A stretch of DNA of 64,000 nt from JAAFIP01 sp031431335 (lineage in GTDB: Bacteria; Pseudomonadota; Gammaproteobacteria; Burkholderiales; Burkholderiaceae_C): contig JANPDG010000143.1 in assembly GCA_031431335.1 (NCBI GenBank), positions 1 to 64,000 on the forward strand, read 5' to 3'. The notes beneath the pieces were generated by a model. That model was not told the origin of the DNA. It made no database searches and worked only from the letters and a program-made list of their open reading frames with translations. A program made the translations under genes and the position numbers. Below, one piece after another: positions 17,419 to 26,049 of the stretch; position 1 is the first letter of the stretch; each line of letters opens with the position of its first letter.

Positions 17419-18051
17419 ATGTCATCGAATTCCCAGCCCTATGAAATCCACGTGCATGGCGATGTGCCCGTGCGTGACGACGTGACCTTTGCGCAGCTTG
17501 AAGAGGCGCTCAAACCTCTGTGGTCCTATGCGGGTGCCAAATCGCTGGTGCGCGGCGCGGTTAGCTCTTATGAAGAAGAGCCGGGCTTGCGTTTTGACGC
17601 CAAAGAGCATGTGCTGCACATGTGCTGGACTGTGCCTGCCGATGAAGATATTCGCCAAGCCCTAGAAGAGATGTGCATGGGTCTCAACGAGCTGGCCTCT
17701 GCAGGCGCAGCCATCGAAATCAGCATTTACGACACCGAGTTTGACGAAGACGATGAAGATGAGGACGACGAAGCCGAGTCACGCGATGACTTCTTGATGT
17801 TATTTGTCGGCCCAACACCGGGCGACATCATGCAGGTGCAGCGCGACATGCTGGTAGAAGACGTGATGGCCGTAGTGGAGCGGCACTTTGACCGCGCCGA
17901 GATGCAGGGCATCGTGACGGAGGTGGACAAGCTGTTCGCCCAGCGCTTTGACAAGCTGGTCAGCTCACTGCAAGTGGGCCGCCCGCCGCGCGGTTCAGGC
18001 GGCAATGGGCCAGGCAGCCACGGCGGCCGCAAGCCTCGGCATCTGCACTAA
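17419..18051 (+). CDS. Conserved hypothetical protein with acidic linker
   Basis: The 210-residue protein starts at ATG 17419 (MSSNSQPYEIHVHGDVP). The same frame is open upstream through the tRNA genes, but that part cannot be coding. It has an N-terminal alpha/beta region, a very acidic stretch near residues 114-124 (DEDDEDEDDE), a second region (FLMLFVGPTPGDIMQVQRDMLVEDVMAVVERHF) and a Gly/Arg-rich basic tail ending in HLH. There is no signal peptide or membrane segment. I do not recognise a functional family. Its stop overlaps the convergent tdk stop by four bases. Confidence 0.8.
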   Translation: MSSNSQPYEIHVHGDVPVRDDVTFAQLEEALKPLWSYAGAKSLVRGAVSSYEEEPGLRFDAKEHVLHMCWTVPADEDIRQALEEMCMGLNELASAGAAIEISIYDTEFDEDDEDEDDEAESRDDFLMLFVGPTPGDIMQVQRDMLVEDVMAVVERHFDRAEMQGIVTEVDKLFAQRFDKLVSSLQVGRPPRGSGGNGPGSHGGRKPRHLH

Positions 18052-18620
18052 TAAAAACAATCGGGGCACAGGCCTCGGTAGCGGGCGTTGCCACCAATGA
18101 GCACCTGCTCGCCTTCACGGATGCGCTCGCCGTCGTCGTTAAAGCGGGCGTTCATGCTGGCTTTTTTGCCGCATTCACAAATGGTTTTCATCTCTTCAAT
18201 ATCATCTGCTAGTACCAACAAGGTAGCGGCTCCGGCAAAGGCTTTGCCCTGAAAGTCGCTGCGCAGGCCGTAGCACATGACTGGTGTGTTGTGCGTGTGC
18301 GCCCAGCGGTGCAGCTCTTCGACTTGGGGCACTGTTAAAAACTGTGCTTCGTCTATCAGCACACAGGCCAGTTTGGATATCCACTTGGCTTGCTGTGCAT
18401 GGGCGATACGCTCGGCCATGCTATGGCTTGGGTTGAATGTGACTGCTTCGCGGCTCAGGCCTAGGCGCGAGGCGATCATGCCGGTGCCGCCTCGGTTGTC
18501 CAGCTCAGCCGTGAGCAGCACCACGGCCATGCCGCGCTCTTCGTAGTTGTAGGCGGCTTGCAAGAGCGAGGTGGATTTGCCGGCGTTCATCGCGGCATAG
18601 CGGAAATACAGTTTGGCCAT
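18048..18620 (-). CDS. tdk: Thymidine kinase
   Basis: The 190-residue protein has the P-loop AAMNAGKSTSLLQ, the DEAQFL motif (LIDEAQFLTVPQVEEL), the lasso-type thymidine pocket and two zinc-binding cysteine pairs (CECGKK and CPDCFY). It phosphorylates thymidine in the salvage pathway. Length is normal for the type II enzyme family. It converges on the preceding hypothetical gene. Confidence 0.95.
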   Translation of the reverse strand: MAKLYFRYAAMNAGKSTSLLQAAYNYEERGMAVVLLTAELDNRGGTGMIASRLGLSREAVTFNPSHSMAERIAHAQQAKWISKLACVLIDEAQFLTVPQVEELHRWAHTHNTPVMCYGLRSDFQGKAFAGAATLLVLADDIEEMKTICECGKKASMNARFNDDGERIREGEQVLIGGNARYRGLCPDCFY

Positions 18621-18687
18621 GGCGTTTTATCTTCTAGACCTTGAGCTTACCGCACATAATGAGGCTTCACCTTGAGGAGCTTCCCCG

Positions 18688-19986
18688 ATGGCCATATTCA
18701 ATCAAGATGCTTTAAACCCCGGCGTGCGAAAGCGCGAGGTATTTGGTTGGGCAATGTACGATTTTGCCAACTCTGGCTACATCACGGTGGTTATTACCGC
18801 TGTCTTCGCGGCTTACTTTGTGGGCGGTATTGCCAAAGGTGCTGAATGGGCCACCTTTGCCTGGACGCTGGCGCTGAGTATCTCGTATGCCATCGTCATG
18901 CTGACCATGCCCAGCCTGGGCGCGTATGCAGATGCCCACGCGGCCAAAAAGAAGCTGTTGATGCTGTCAACAGGGCTGTGCGTGGTGTCCACAGCGGCGC
19001 TGGCTTTTGCGGGGCCGGGTAGTGTTGCGCTGGCGTTTGTATTGATCGTGGTGTCCAACACGTTTTACAGCTACGGCGAGTCGCTCACGGCATCGTTTTT
19101 GCCCGAGCTGGCACGGCCCGAGGGCATGGGCAAGGTGAGCGGTTGGGGCTGGAGCTTTGGCTACTTTGGCGGCATGCTGGCGCTGGGAATTTGCCTAGGC
19201 TATGCGATCTGGGCAGGCCAGCGCGGCATCAGCGCCGACAGCTTTGTACCCGTGACCATGCTGATCACGGCTGCACTGTATGGCGGCGCAGCGCTGGTGA
19301 CGTTTAAGCTGCTCAAAGAGCGCGCAGTGCCTAGGCCGTTGGCGCAGGGTGCGGGCGGATTTAAGGCCTCTTTGGTGCAACTGCAAGCCACCTTTCACCA
19401 AGCCAAGCGTTACCAAGACTTTATGTGGCTGCTGGTGTGCGCGGTGTTTTACCAAGGTGGTGTGGCGGTGGCCATTACTTTGGCTGCAATTTACGCTGAG
19501 CAGGTGATAGGGTTTAAACAGCAAGAGACGATGGTGCTGATCTTTGTGCTCAACTTGGCTGCTGCGGGCGGTGCGTTTGCTTGCGGCTATGTGCAAGACC
19601 GTTTGGGTCATAAGCTGGCGCTGGGTATCACGCTGGTAGGCTGGGGCGCTACCTGTGTGATTGCGGCGCTGACCACCACCAAGGGCGGGTTTTGGTATGC
19701 CGCCGCGCTGGCCGGCTTGTGCATGGGCAGCAGCCAATCTGCAGGCCGCGCGATGGCGGCCATGCTGTCGCCGCCTGCGCAATCGGGCGAGTTTTTTGGT
19801 TTGTGGACGTTTGCAACCCGCTTGGCCAGCATCATCGGGCCGCTGACTTACGGCGCTATCACCTGGGCCACAGGCGGCGACCAGCGTGTGGCGATTGGTT
19901 CGACAGCCGTGCTGTTTGTGGTGGGGCTGGCAGTTCTGCAAAAGGTGGACATGGCGCGTGGGCGCGCAGCCACCCAGGCTATTTAG
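18688..19986 (+). CDS. MFS transporter, UMF1/Atg22-like family
   Basis: This 432-residue polytopic protein has about twelve membrane segments. The N-terminus GWAMYDFANSGYITVVITAVFAAYF is characteristic of the Atg22/UMF1 branch of the major facilitator superfamily (small-molecule efflux or uptake, substrate unknown). The Shine-Dalgarno TTGAGGAG precedes ATG 18688. Its 3' end overlaps the convergent lipoprotein gene by eight bases. Confidence 0.85.
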   Translation: MAIFNQDALNPGVRKREVFGWAMYDFANSGYITVVITAVFAAYFVGGIAKGAEWATFAWTLALSISYAIVMLTMPSLGAYADAHAAKKKLLMLSTGLCVVSTAALAFAGPGSVALAFVLIVVSNTFYSYGESLTASFLPELARPEGMGKVSGWGWSFGYFGGMLALGICLGYAIWAGQRGISADSFVPVTMLITAALYGGAALVTFKLLKERAVPRPLAQGAGGFKASLVQLQATFHQAKRYQDFMWLLVCAVFYQGGVAVAITLAAIYAEQVIGFKQQETMVLIFVLNLAAAGGAFACGYVQDRLGHKLALGITLVGWGATCVIAALTTTKGGFWYAAALAGLCMGSSQSAGRAMAAMLSPPAQSGEFFGLWTFATRLASIIGPLTYGAITWATGGDQRVAIGSTAVLFVVGLAVLQKVDMARGRAATQAI

Positions 19987-20779
19987 AGGCGAGTGACACC
20001 GGGCCGTAATACGCTTTGGCTTGGCTGCGCGTGTTGTCGGTGTCGGTCATCAGCGCTATGCCCAGCAACGCGCCCGGAGCCTCACCAAAGGCGCGCTCAA
20101 AGTCGGCTTTGATGTCGCGCTCGTAGTCCAGCCATTGGTTTAAATTTTTAGTGCCCGACTCGATCACGATTTTGCGAATGCGGTCGGTGCGGGCGTTGTG
20201 CACTATGGTGCCGGGTGCGCGCTTTTTGCTCCACACATACATCAGCGTTGCGTAGGGCAGCTCTTCGCCAGTGATGGCTCGGCTGAGCTCAGAGAGAATG
20301 GCGTTTTTGGCTGAAAATTGCGACCGGTCGCCTTCAAATGCCAGCACGATGCGCACGGGTGCGTCGTCGCGCTCGCGCAGAGCCAGGTCAGCTTCTTCGA
20401 TCAGCCCAGGCACCTTCCACGAAAAGCGCACCTGCTGCAACTCGCTGGCCGGAATGCGCAGGTTTTGGCGCAGCATGCTGGCGGACGCGCTGGCCACTGC
20501 CAGCATGGCGTTGCGGCCGTCCATGCTGACGGGGCTGAATATGGTGGGCTGCTTGCCGGGCAGGCGGTAGGTTTGCCAGCTTTTATTGTCAGTCCAGACA
20601 AACTTTTGGGTCGCAGAGCCAGACTCACCCGCGCTGGCCGAGTCTGTGTCAGGCGCTACAGTGGCGCAGCCCGTGGCCATGAGCAACGCGCACATCGCTG
20701 CGCAAGCGCGCATGTCCGCAGAAAGCCCCCGGCGATAGGGGTGCAGTGATGGGGCGGCAGTAGCGGTGAAGCGGGACAT
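19979..20779 (-). CDS. DUF3047-type exported protein, probable lipoprotein
   Basis: The 266-residue protein has a lipobox (ALLMATGC near residue 38). The mature part resembles DUF3047 proteins (FSWKVPGLIEEADLALRERDDAPVRIVLAFEGD, YVWSKKRAPGTIVHNARTDRIRKIVIESG, ERDIKADFERAFGE). An internal ATG at 20713 would give a more standard lipoprotein signal (MRACAAMCALLMATGC) and may be the real start. The function is unknown; it is likely anchored in the periplasm. Confidence 0.75.
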   Translation of the reverse strand: MSRFTATAAPSLHPYRRGLSADMRACAAMCALLMATGCATVAPDTDSASAGESGSATQKFVWTDNKSWQTYRLPGKQPTIFSPVSMDGRNAMLAVASASASMLRQNLRIPASELQQVRFSWKVPGLIEEADLALRERDDAPVRIVLAFEGDRSQFSAKNAILSELSRAITGEELPYATLMYVWSKKRAPGTIVHNARTDRIRKIVIESGTKNLNQWLDYERDIKADFERAFGEAPGALLGIALMTDTDNTRSQAKAYYGPVSLASK

Positions 20780-20983
20780 GAGATTTCACTGAAACGGGTT
20801 TTAAGGGTACGAGGCAAATACAGCGAACCGTGACTTATGTTACGTATATTGCTTTTACGTAAAATAATGTATTTTAGATGCATGACAGCACGGTGATTGG
20901 GTGATTAACCCTAGGCAAGACGTAACAAGTCTGCCTTGCAGGCTTTGCATGTGCCCAGGCGCTGTGGTCTTGCCGCAGCTCAG

Positions 20984-21877
20984 TTAGTCGGGCATGCAGT
21001 GCAGCGGCAGGTCGTGAAGCTGTGCCAGTGCGTTGATTTGCAAACAGCTGCGCACTGCAAAAAACGCTGTCAGTGCAGTGTGCGTCTCTGGCAGTAGCAT
21101 GTCCGCCGTGTCTGCTGTTGCAATGAAAGCTGCTTTGCACAGTGCCAGTGCGAAATGGGGCTCTAGCGCAGCAACAGCCACGCGGCCATCGGCGCAGCGG
21201 TACACGCGGTAGCCTGCATGTGCGCCACCCACCGTGCCGCTGGGCTCTGTCATGCCCCAGGCGCGGGGCAGGGCCAAGTGCTCGGCTGCGCTAGACAGCG
21301 CCACTTCTTGGCAGCTGGCTAAGCCTTGGGTGCGATAGAGCAGCACAGCTTGCAGCACGGCTTCAGTAGCCATCAGCGCGCCTGCCATGTCTGCGTACAA
21401 AGTGGCGGGCAGCTCAGTGCTGGTGACCAAGCCGTGCTCGGCTAAATACGTCAGGTCGTGGCCCGGCTCGTCTGCACGTGCGCCTGGGCTGCCTACGATG
21501 CTCACCATGCACAGCTGTGGGTGCTGGCGGTGCAGTGTGGGCCAGTCTAGCTGCAGCTTGCGTAGTGCAGCAGGGCGAAACGAGGTGAGCAGCACTTGGG
21601 ATTGCGACAGCTCTGCGTGCAGCGCGGCTTGGTCTTTGGGGGTCTTCAGGTCGAGTGTGAGGGTGCGTACGCCGTCGTGCAACTGCGCGTAGGCAGGTGC
21701 GCTGTAGCTGCGCATCAGGTCGCCGCTGGGGCCTTCTACCTTAGTGCACTGAGCGCCCATACCGTGCAGTCGCATGAGTGCGGCGGGGCCGGGCAGGTTG
21801 AGTGCCAGGCTGATGACATGCACTCCTTGCAACGGCTTGGCAGAGTGTGCGAGAGGGGATGCTTGGTGTATGTTCAT
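20984..21877 (-). CDS. CaiB/BaiF-family CoA-transferase (family III), short form
   Basis: The N-terminus LQGVHVISLALNLPGPAALMRLHGMGAQCTKVEGPSGDLMR is the family III CoA-transferase/racemase entry motif. A likely catalytic aspartate lies in LYADMAGALMATEAVL. At 297 residues it is shorter than typical members (about 370-400), missing part of the C-terminal region. It lies downstream of pobA on the same strand, with an interspersed repeat in between, so it may be co-transcribed. The substrate cannot be deduced. Confidence 0.75.
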   Translation of the reverse strand: MNIHQASPLAHSAKPLQGVHVISLALNLPGPAALMRLHGMGAQCTKVEGPSGDLMRSYSAPAYAQLHDGVRTLTLDLKTPKDQAALHAELSQSQVLLTSFRPAALRKLQLDWPTLHRQHPQLCMVSIVGSPGARADEPGHDLTYLAEHGLVTSTELPATLYADMAGALMATEAVLQAVLLYRTQGLASCQEVALSSAAEHLALPRAWGMTEPSGTVGGAHAGYRVYRCADGRVAVAALEPHFALALCKAAFIATADTADMLLPETHTALTAFFAVRSCLQINALAQLHDLPLHCMPD

Positions 21878-21885
21878 GAGAATAT

Positions 21886-21951
21886 TTTAGGTGAAAATAT
21901 TGGCATTTTCCGACGTGGATATTGAATAGTTAGCTATTAAATTAATAGTAA
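21886..21951 (+). repeat. Interspersed repeat copy 3
   Basis: Reads ATTTTAGGTGAAAATATTGGCA, TTTTCCGACGTGGATATT, GAATAGTTAGCTATT and AAATTAATAGT. It sits between pobA and the CoA-transferase, in reverse orientation to both. Confidence 0.85.
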
Positions 21952-21975
21952 TCTGTGCAAATTTAAGCCCATCAA

Positions 21976-23151
21976 TTAGCCGCGCAACCCTACATAATTT
22001 TCTGCCAGCATGGTCTGCGCAGCATCTGAACTCATTAAATAACCCAGCTCGGCCTCTTGCATTTTTTGTCCAAAGCCTTCGCTGTCTGGGAAGCGGTGCA
22101 TCAGCGAGGTGAGCCACCAGCTAAAGCGCTCTACACGCCAGATTTTGGACAACGCGCGCTGCGAGTAGCCGTTAATGCCGGCTTCGGATTGGTCAATGTA
22201 GTAATCACTAAATGCTTCAAACAGCATCTTCACATCGCTGGCCGCAAGGTTCAGCCCCTTGGCACCTGTGGGCGGCACGATATGGGCTGCGTCGCCCGCT
22301 AAAAACAAGCGACCAAACCGCATAGGTTCGGCCACAAAGCTGCGCAGAGGCGCAATGCTTTTCTCTATGCTGGGGCCGGTGACGATGCGGCTCGCTGTGT
22401 CTTCGTCTAAGCGCAGTTTGAGTTCAGTCCAAAACCGTTCGTCGCTCCAGTCGCTCGTCTTGTCGGTGATGGGGCACTGCACGTAATAGCGGCTGCGCGT
22501 TAAGCTGCGCATGCTGCACAGCGAGAAGCCACGCGGGCTGTTGCCGTAGATGATGGCGTGGGGCGAGACGGGCGGCACATCGGCCAACACGCCCAGCCAG
22601 CCAAATGGATATTCTTTGCTGTACTCCGTGATGCTTGCCTTAGGCACGCTGGCGCGGCTGACGCCATGAAAACCGTCGCAGCCTGCGATGAAGTCGCAAT
22701 CGATCACGTGTTCTTTATCGCCCAGTGTGTAGCGCACCGATGGCGCAGCGCTTTCAAAGCCGTGCAAGCTGACCTGCTGCGCTTCGTACACTGTAGTGCG
22801 GCCTGTGGCACAGCGGTGCTGCATCAGGTCGTGGGTGACCTCGGTTTGGCCGTAGGCGGTGACCACTTTGCCGCCTGTGCGGTGAGACAAGTCAATGCTG
22901 TGGCGCTGGCCGTTGAACACCAGCTCCAAATGCTGGTGCGCATGGCCATGCGCCTGCACGCCTGTGCCCACGCCAGCCTCTGCCAGCGCATCGACCGTGG
23001 TTTGCTCCAGTATGCCCGCGCGAATACGGCCGAGCACGTAGGGCGCGTTTTGGCGCTCTAGGACGATGTTGTCTATACCTGCTTTGTGCAGCAGCGCGCC
23101 AAGTAGCAAGCCCGCAGGGCCTGCACCGATGATGCAAACTTGTGTGCGCAT
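21976..23151 (-). CDS. pobA: 4-hydroxybenzoate 3-monooxygenase
   Basis: The 391-residue flavoprotein has the FAD fingerprint CIIGAGPAGLLLGALL, the DG motif CDGFHGVSR and the second FAD motif GDAAHIVPPTGAKGLNLA. The length matches PobA. It hydroxylates 4-hydroxybenzoate with NADPH to protocatechuate, feeding the beta-ketoadipate or a meta-cleavage route (no protocatechuate dioxygenase lies in this window). It is divergent from an IclR-type regulator, with the operator in the 116-base intergenic region. Confidence 0.95.
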   Translation of the reverse strand: MRTQVCIIGAGPAGLLLGALLHKAGIDNIVLERQNAPYVLGRIRAGILEQTTVDALAEAGVGTGVQAHGHAHQHLELVFNGQRHSIDLSHRTGGKVVTAYGQTEVTHDLMQHRCATGRTTVYEAQQVSLHGFESAAPSVRYTLGDKEHVIDCDFIAGCDGFHGVSRASVPKASITEYSKEYPFGWLGVLADVPPVSPHAIIYGNSPRGFSLCSMRSLTRSRYYVQCPITDKTSDWSDERFWTELKLRLDEDTASRIVTGPSIEKSIAPLRSFVAEPMRFGRLFLAGDAAHIVPPTGAKGLNLAASDVKMLFEAFSDYYIDQSEAGINGYSQRALSKIWRVERFSWWLTSLMHRFPDSEGFGQKMQEAELGYLMSSDAAQTMLAENYVGLRG

Positions 23152-23178
23152 GGTGTGTTGAGCGATGTGAAAAATAGT

Positions 23179-23196
23179 GTGTCTAGGCTAAGACAC
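23179..23196. promoter_or_regulatory. Inverted repeat in the pobA leader
   Basis: GTGTCT, six bases, AGACAC form an inverted repeat 28 bases upstream of the pobA start. Its role is unknown; it may be a leader hairpin. Confidence 0.3.
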
Positions 23197-23229
23197 TCGG
23201 CGCGAAGTGCAAAGTAGCTTGGTACTATA

Positions 23230-23268
23230 TTGCGCGATTAAAAGTATATTTGCGCGATAATCGCGCAA
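23230..23268. promoter_or_regulatory. Three-repeat operator of the pobA/IclR regulator pair
   Basis: TTGCGCGAT occurs at 23230-23238 and again at 23250-23258 (start to start 20 bases, about two helical turns). The reverse complement ATCGCGCAA at 23260-23268 makes a palindrome with the second copy. One direct repeat plus a palindrome about 10 bases away is the known architecture of PobR/PcaU sites in Acinetobacter. The last base of the palindrome is the A of the regulator's ATG. Confidence 0.7.
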
Positions 23269-24101
23269 TGAAATCATTGCAACTGCTGGCTAAAGCCGAT
23301 GTGATTGAAGGCGCAGTGCGGGCGCTGGCTGTTTTGGAGGCGTTTAGCGCAGAGCGCCAGCGGTTGAATGCCACCCAAGTGGCTGAGCGCGCAGGCATCA
23401 CACGCGCTGCTGCGCGCAGGTACTTGCTCACATTGCAAGCGCTGGGCTATTTGGAAGGCGAGCGCGGTGTGTATTGGTTGGGTGTGCGTGTGCTGCGCTT
23501 GGCGGGCAATTATTTGGCCTCAGCGCGCCTGCCGCGCGTGGTGCAGCCCACACTCAACCGCTTAAGCGCAACGCTGGACTGCGCTGTGTCTGTGGCGGTG
23601 CTAGACGATGCTGATGTGGTTATTGTGGCGCGCAGCGGCGAGCAGCGCATGCTCAGGCGTGCCTTGCCTTTTGGCACCCACCTAGGGGCACGGTTGCCAG
23701 CGTTTGCCACCAGCACAGGGCGCATTTTATTGGCGCAGCTTAGCCGTGTGCAGCTCTCGACATGGCTTGAGGACAAAGTACTGCAGCGATTAACACCGCA
23801 CACCACAACAGGAAAATTAGCTTGGAAAGCCTGTGTGCAGCGCGCTGCAGAGCAGGGCTATTGCGTTGCTAACCAAGAGCATGAGTTGGGCGTACAGGCA
23901 CTGGCGGTGCCGCTGCGCGATAGCTCTGGCAGGGTAGTAGCGGCGCTCAATGTAGTGGTGCCAGCCGATGCTGATGCTACTTGGCCTGTGCAGGTTAATA
24001 AAGCGCAAAAAACTCGCCTATCAGCTCACACCTTGGCGCTGGTGCCTTCATATTTGCCTGCGATGCTGGCAGCAGCAGATGAAGTGCGCTTGCTACTCTG
24101 A
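23268..24101 (+). CDS. pobR: IclR-family regulator of pobA (PobR/PcaU-like)
   Basis: The 277-residue protein has a winged helix-turn-helix (ATQVAERAGITRAAARRYLLTLQALGYLE, about residues 36-65) and an IclR effector-binding domain (ARLPAFATSTGRILLAQL; DNQEHELG-like VANQEHELGVQALAVPLRD). Members of this branch activate aromatic acid degradation genes with 4-hydroxybenzoate or protocatechuate as inducer. The start is taken as ATG 23268; no Shine-Dalgarno is visible because the operator palindrome occupies the upstream bases. An upstream TTG (23250) lies inside the operator. Confidence 0.85.
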   Translation: MKSLQLLAKADVIEGAVRALAVLEAFSAERQRLNATQVAERAGITRAAARRYLLTLQALGYLEGERGVYWLGVRVLRLAGNYLASARLPRVVQPTLNRLSATLDCAVSVAVLDDADVVIVARSGEQRMLRRALPFGTHLGARLPAFATSTGRILLAQLSRVQLSTWLEDKVLQRLTPHTTTGKLAWKACVQRAAEQGYCVANQEHELGVQALAVPLRDSSGRVVAALNVVVPADADATWPVQVNKAQKTRLSAHTLALVPSYLPAMLAAADEVRLLL

Positions 24102-24115
24102 ACGCAGTGCCAAAG

Positions 24116-25660
24116 TCAAGCGCGGTGCGAAATTTCTACCACCAAGCTGCGCGTAGCCAAAACGTCAATAAGACGCTGCGCTTTGGCGCGATTGACTGCA
24201 TCTAGGTTGGCGTCCCACTCATCGAGCAAATAGATGGCAGCATGGGTCTGGTTGACGATTTCTGTTAGCGACTGCAACTGCCGCTCGCCTGATGAGAACC
24301 CTGCGCTAGCCTCGGCTGTGGGTGCCACTTGATTGGTGGTGGGAGCGGCGGTGGTGTCATCTTCGTCAGCCGCATCTTCCTCCTTGGCGGCCGCTTCGGC
24401 TGCTGCAAAATCAAAAGCCAGCTTAGTGCTGGTGGGCCAGTAATAAGCGTTGCCACCGATGTGGTGCTTGAGTGCTGCTAGCAAGGTTGACTTGCCAGCG
24501 CCGTTGCTCCCGCGCACTTGGACTACGCCGCGTTCCAGCTGACTTAGCATCGCGCAAGCGGCTTCAAAGCTGGCCAAGGGCAATGGTGTGGCAATCTGAA
24601 CGCTGGCATCGGTCAATAGGGCTGACGGCACACCAGGCGGCAGGTATGTCAGGTGCAACTCGCTCATATTAATTCGATCATTAAAATCCTCATCCGCTTG
24701 GGCCTGCATAGCTTGGCTCGCACCAACCATGCGAATCCAAATAGCTTGCAGATCGTTCCAGCCAGCGGCTAAATCATGCACGTTGTACGACAGCTCGATT
24801 TGGCGCGGCAGCGTAGCAGCCAAAGCAATGAGGAGGGCAGTGTTTTGCGTATTGTGACCCGCGACATAGGCCAAATACGCCATAATGATCATCAGGGATG
24901 CGATACCACTGAAAGCGGCTACGCCCTGTTTGGCCACGATGGTGCGAATTTGCGCGCGCAGGGCATCGCGCAGGCGCTTTTTAAAACCCGCGTGCCATAC
25001 TCGAAAGTTATAGCGATTTCCGCTGGTGATATTGTCCCAAGCCGTGTAGGTGCGTGCTGTCATGCTATTGGTAGCACGTTGGTTTTCAGCGTAGGTGGCA
25101 CTCACCCATTTGCGCACGGCGTACTGCAGCAGCATCAAAGCCACAAACACACCTGCGTAGATAAACGGCAAGCCCGCATCAATCGCTAAGCCCAGCACGA
25201 TCGAGTTAAACAACAGGCTGAACAAAAGTTTGAGGTCGGCTTCCAGCTCATAGATGAGCTCAAAAATCAGGTGAAAGGTTTCGTTGGTTAAAAACGGCTC
25301 CACCTTTTCGCGCTGTGCGGTGCCTGAAAATAAACGTGCGTCGCTGCGGTTTTCTCGTGCAAAGCGCAGCATGTAGCGGCCAAACGTGCCAAAGCCTGCG
25401 CGCTCGGCATACACCCAACTGATAGCACCCACAGCATAAGAGGCAGACTGCGCCAGCACGATCCAACCAAAGTCAGCCAACAAGAAGTCTTCGTTGGCCA
25501 GGTCTTGGCCCGCTTGAATGACCAGCCAGGTAGTCAGTGCGGCCAATGCAGCTTCGACCATCAGTAAGCCCAACATGCCGTAGAAAGGTGGGCACAACAT
25601 CAAGCCCGCAAAATCACGGGACTTGAAGAGTTTGCGCGCTTTAAGAGAGGCAGATGGCAT
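24116..25660 (-). CDS. ABC transporter half-molecule with degenerate ATPase domain
   Basis: The 514-residue protein has an N-terminal membrane domain (segments near residues 26-50, 63-85, 145-185, 245-285). Its nucleotide-binding domain has Walker A GSNGAGKST (384-392), signature SSGERQL (456-462) instead of LSGGQ, Walker B AIYLLDE and H-loop His512 only two residues from the C-terminus. The segment between Walker A and the signature, where the Q-loop and helical subdomain should be, is an Ala/Glu/Asp/Thr-rich low-complexity stretch (residues 418-450). Substrate unknown. It converges on the IclR regulator, 14 bases apart. Confidence 0.75.
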   Translation of the reverse strand: MPSASLKARKLFKSRDFAGLMLCPPFYGMLGLLMVEAALAALTTWLVIQAGQDLANEDFLLADFGWIVLAQSASYAVGAISWVYAERAGFGTFGRYMLRFARENRSDARLFSGTAQREKVEPFLTNETFHLIFELIYELEADLKLLFSLLFNSIVLGLAIDAGLPFIYAGVFVALMLLQYAVRKWVSATYAENQRATNSMTARTYTAWDNITSGNRYNFRVWHAGFKKRLRDALRAQIRTIVAKQGVAAFSGIASLMIIMAYLAYVAGHNTQNTALLIALAATLPRQIELSYNVHDLAAGWNDLQAIWIRMVGASQAMQAQADEDFNDRINMSELHLTYLPPGVPSALLTDASVQIATPLPLASFEAACAMLSQLERGVVQVRGSNGAGKSTLLAALKHHIGGNAYYWPTSTKLAFDFAAAEAAAKEEDAADEDDTTAAPTTNQVAPTAEASAGFSSGERQLQSLTEIVNQTHAAIYLLDEWDANLDAVNRAKAQRLIDVLATRSLVVEISHRA

Positions 25661-25881
25661 GGGTGAAATAGGCGCTGTAAGCTGGGGTTTAGTTCGGATA
25701 AGTAGTTACCCTTATTTGAATAACTCTGTGTGGTTTTTGAGCTTCAGTCGTGTGCTTTGTCAACGTATTTTGGTTATTTCACGTTGTGTCAACAGGCCAA
25801 TAGGATCAACTTATTGGTTACACTGGTTCACCTGCTGAAAAGTAGGTGAATATTAACCCCTCAAACCGAAGGAAGACAATC

Positions 25882-25941
25882 ATGGCAAAGAAAATGAAGA
25901 AAAAAGCCGGCAAAAAGCCAGCAGCTCCAGCCGCTAAGTAA
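25882..25941 (+). CDS. Small lysine/alanine/proline-rich peptide (19 residues)
   Basis: The encoded peptide is MAKKMKKKAGKKPAAPAAK. The ATG is preceded by a good Shine-Dalgarno (GAAGGAAGA, 8 bases away) and the stop is followed 15 bases later by a strong terminator, so it looks like a compact free-standing gene. The sequence resembles the basic tails of histone H1-like bacterial DNA-binding proteins. I cannot tell a functional small protein from a relic or a regulatory RNA by sequence alone. Confidence 0.6.
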   Translation: MAKKMKKKAGKKPAAPAAK

Positions 25942-25956
25942 TTAGCCGCTTAAAGC

Positions 25957-25987
25957 GAAAAATACCCGCTTAAGCGGGTATTTTTTT
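25957..25987 (+). terminator. Terminator after the 19-codon ORF
   Basis: AATACCCGCTT/AAGCGGGTATT forms a perfect 11-bp palindromic stem, preceded by A residues and followed by seven T. It can work in both directions and would also stop transcripts from livF. Confidence 0.85.
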
Positions 25988-26049
25988 GTCTGCTGTGAAT
26001 ATGAGCAACCGATGCAAGAGGGTACTTTTGCAGAGGTCGCCTGTCCAGA

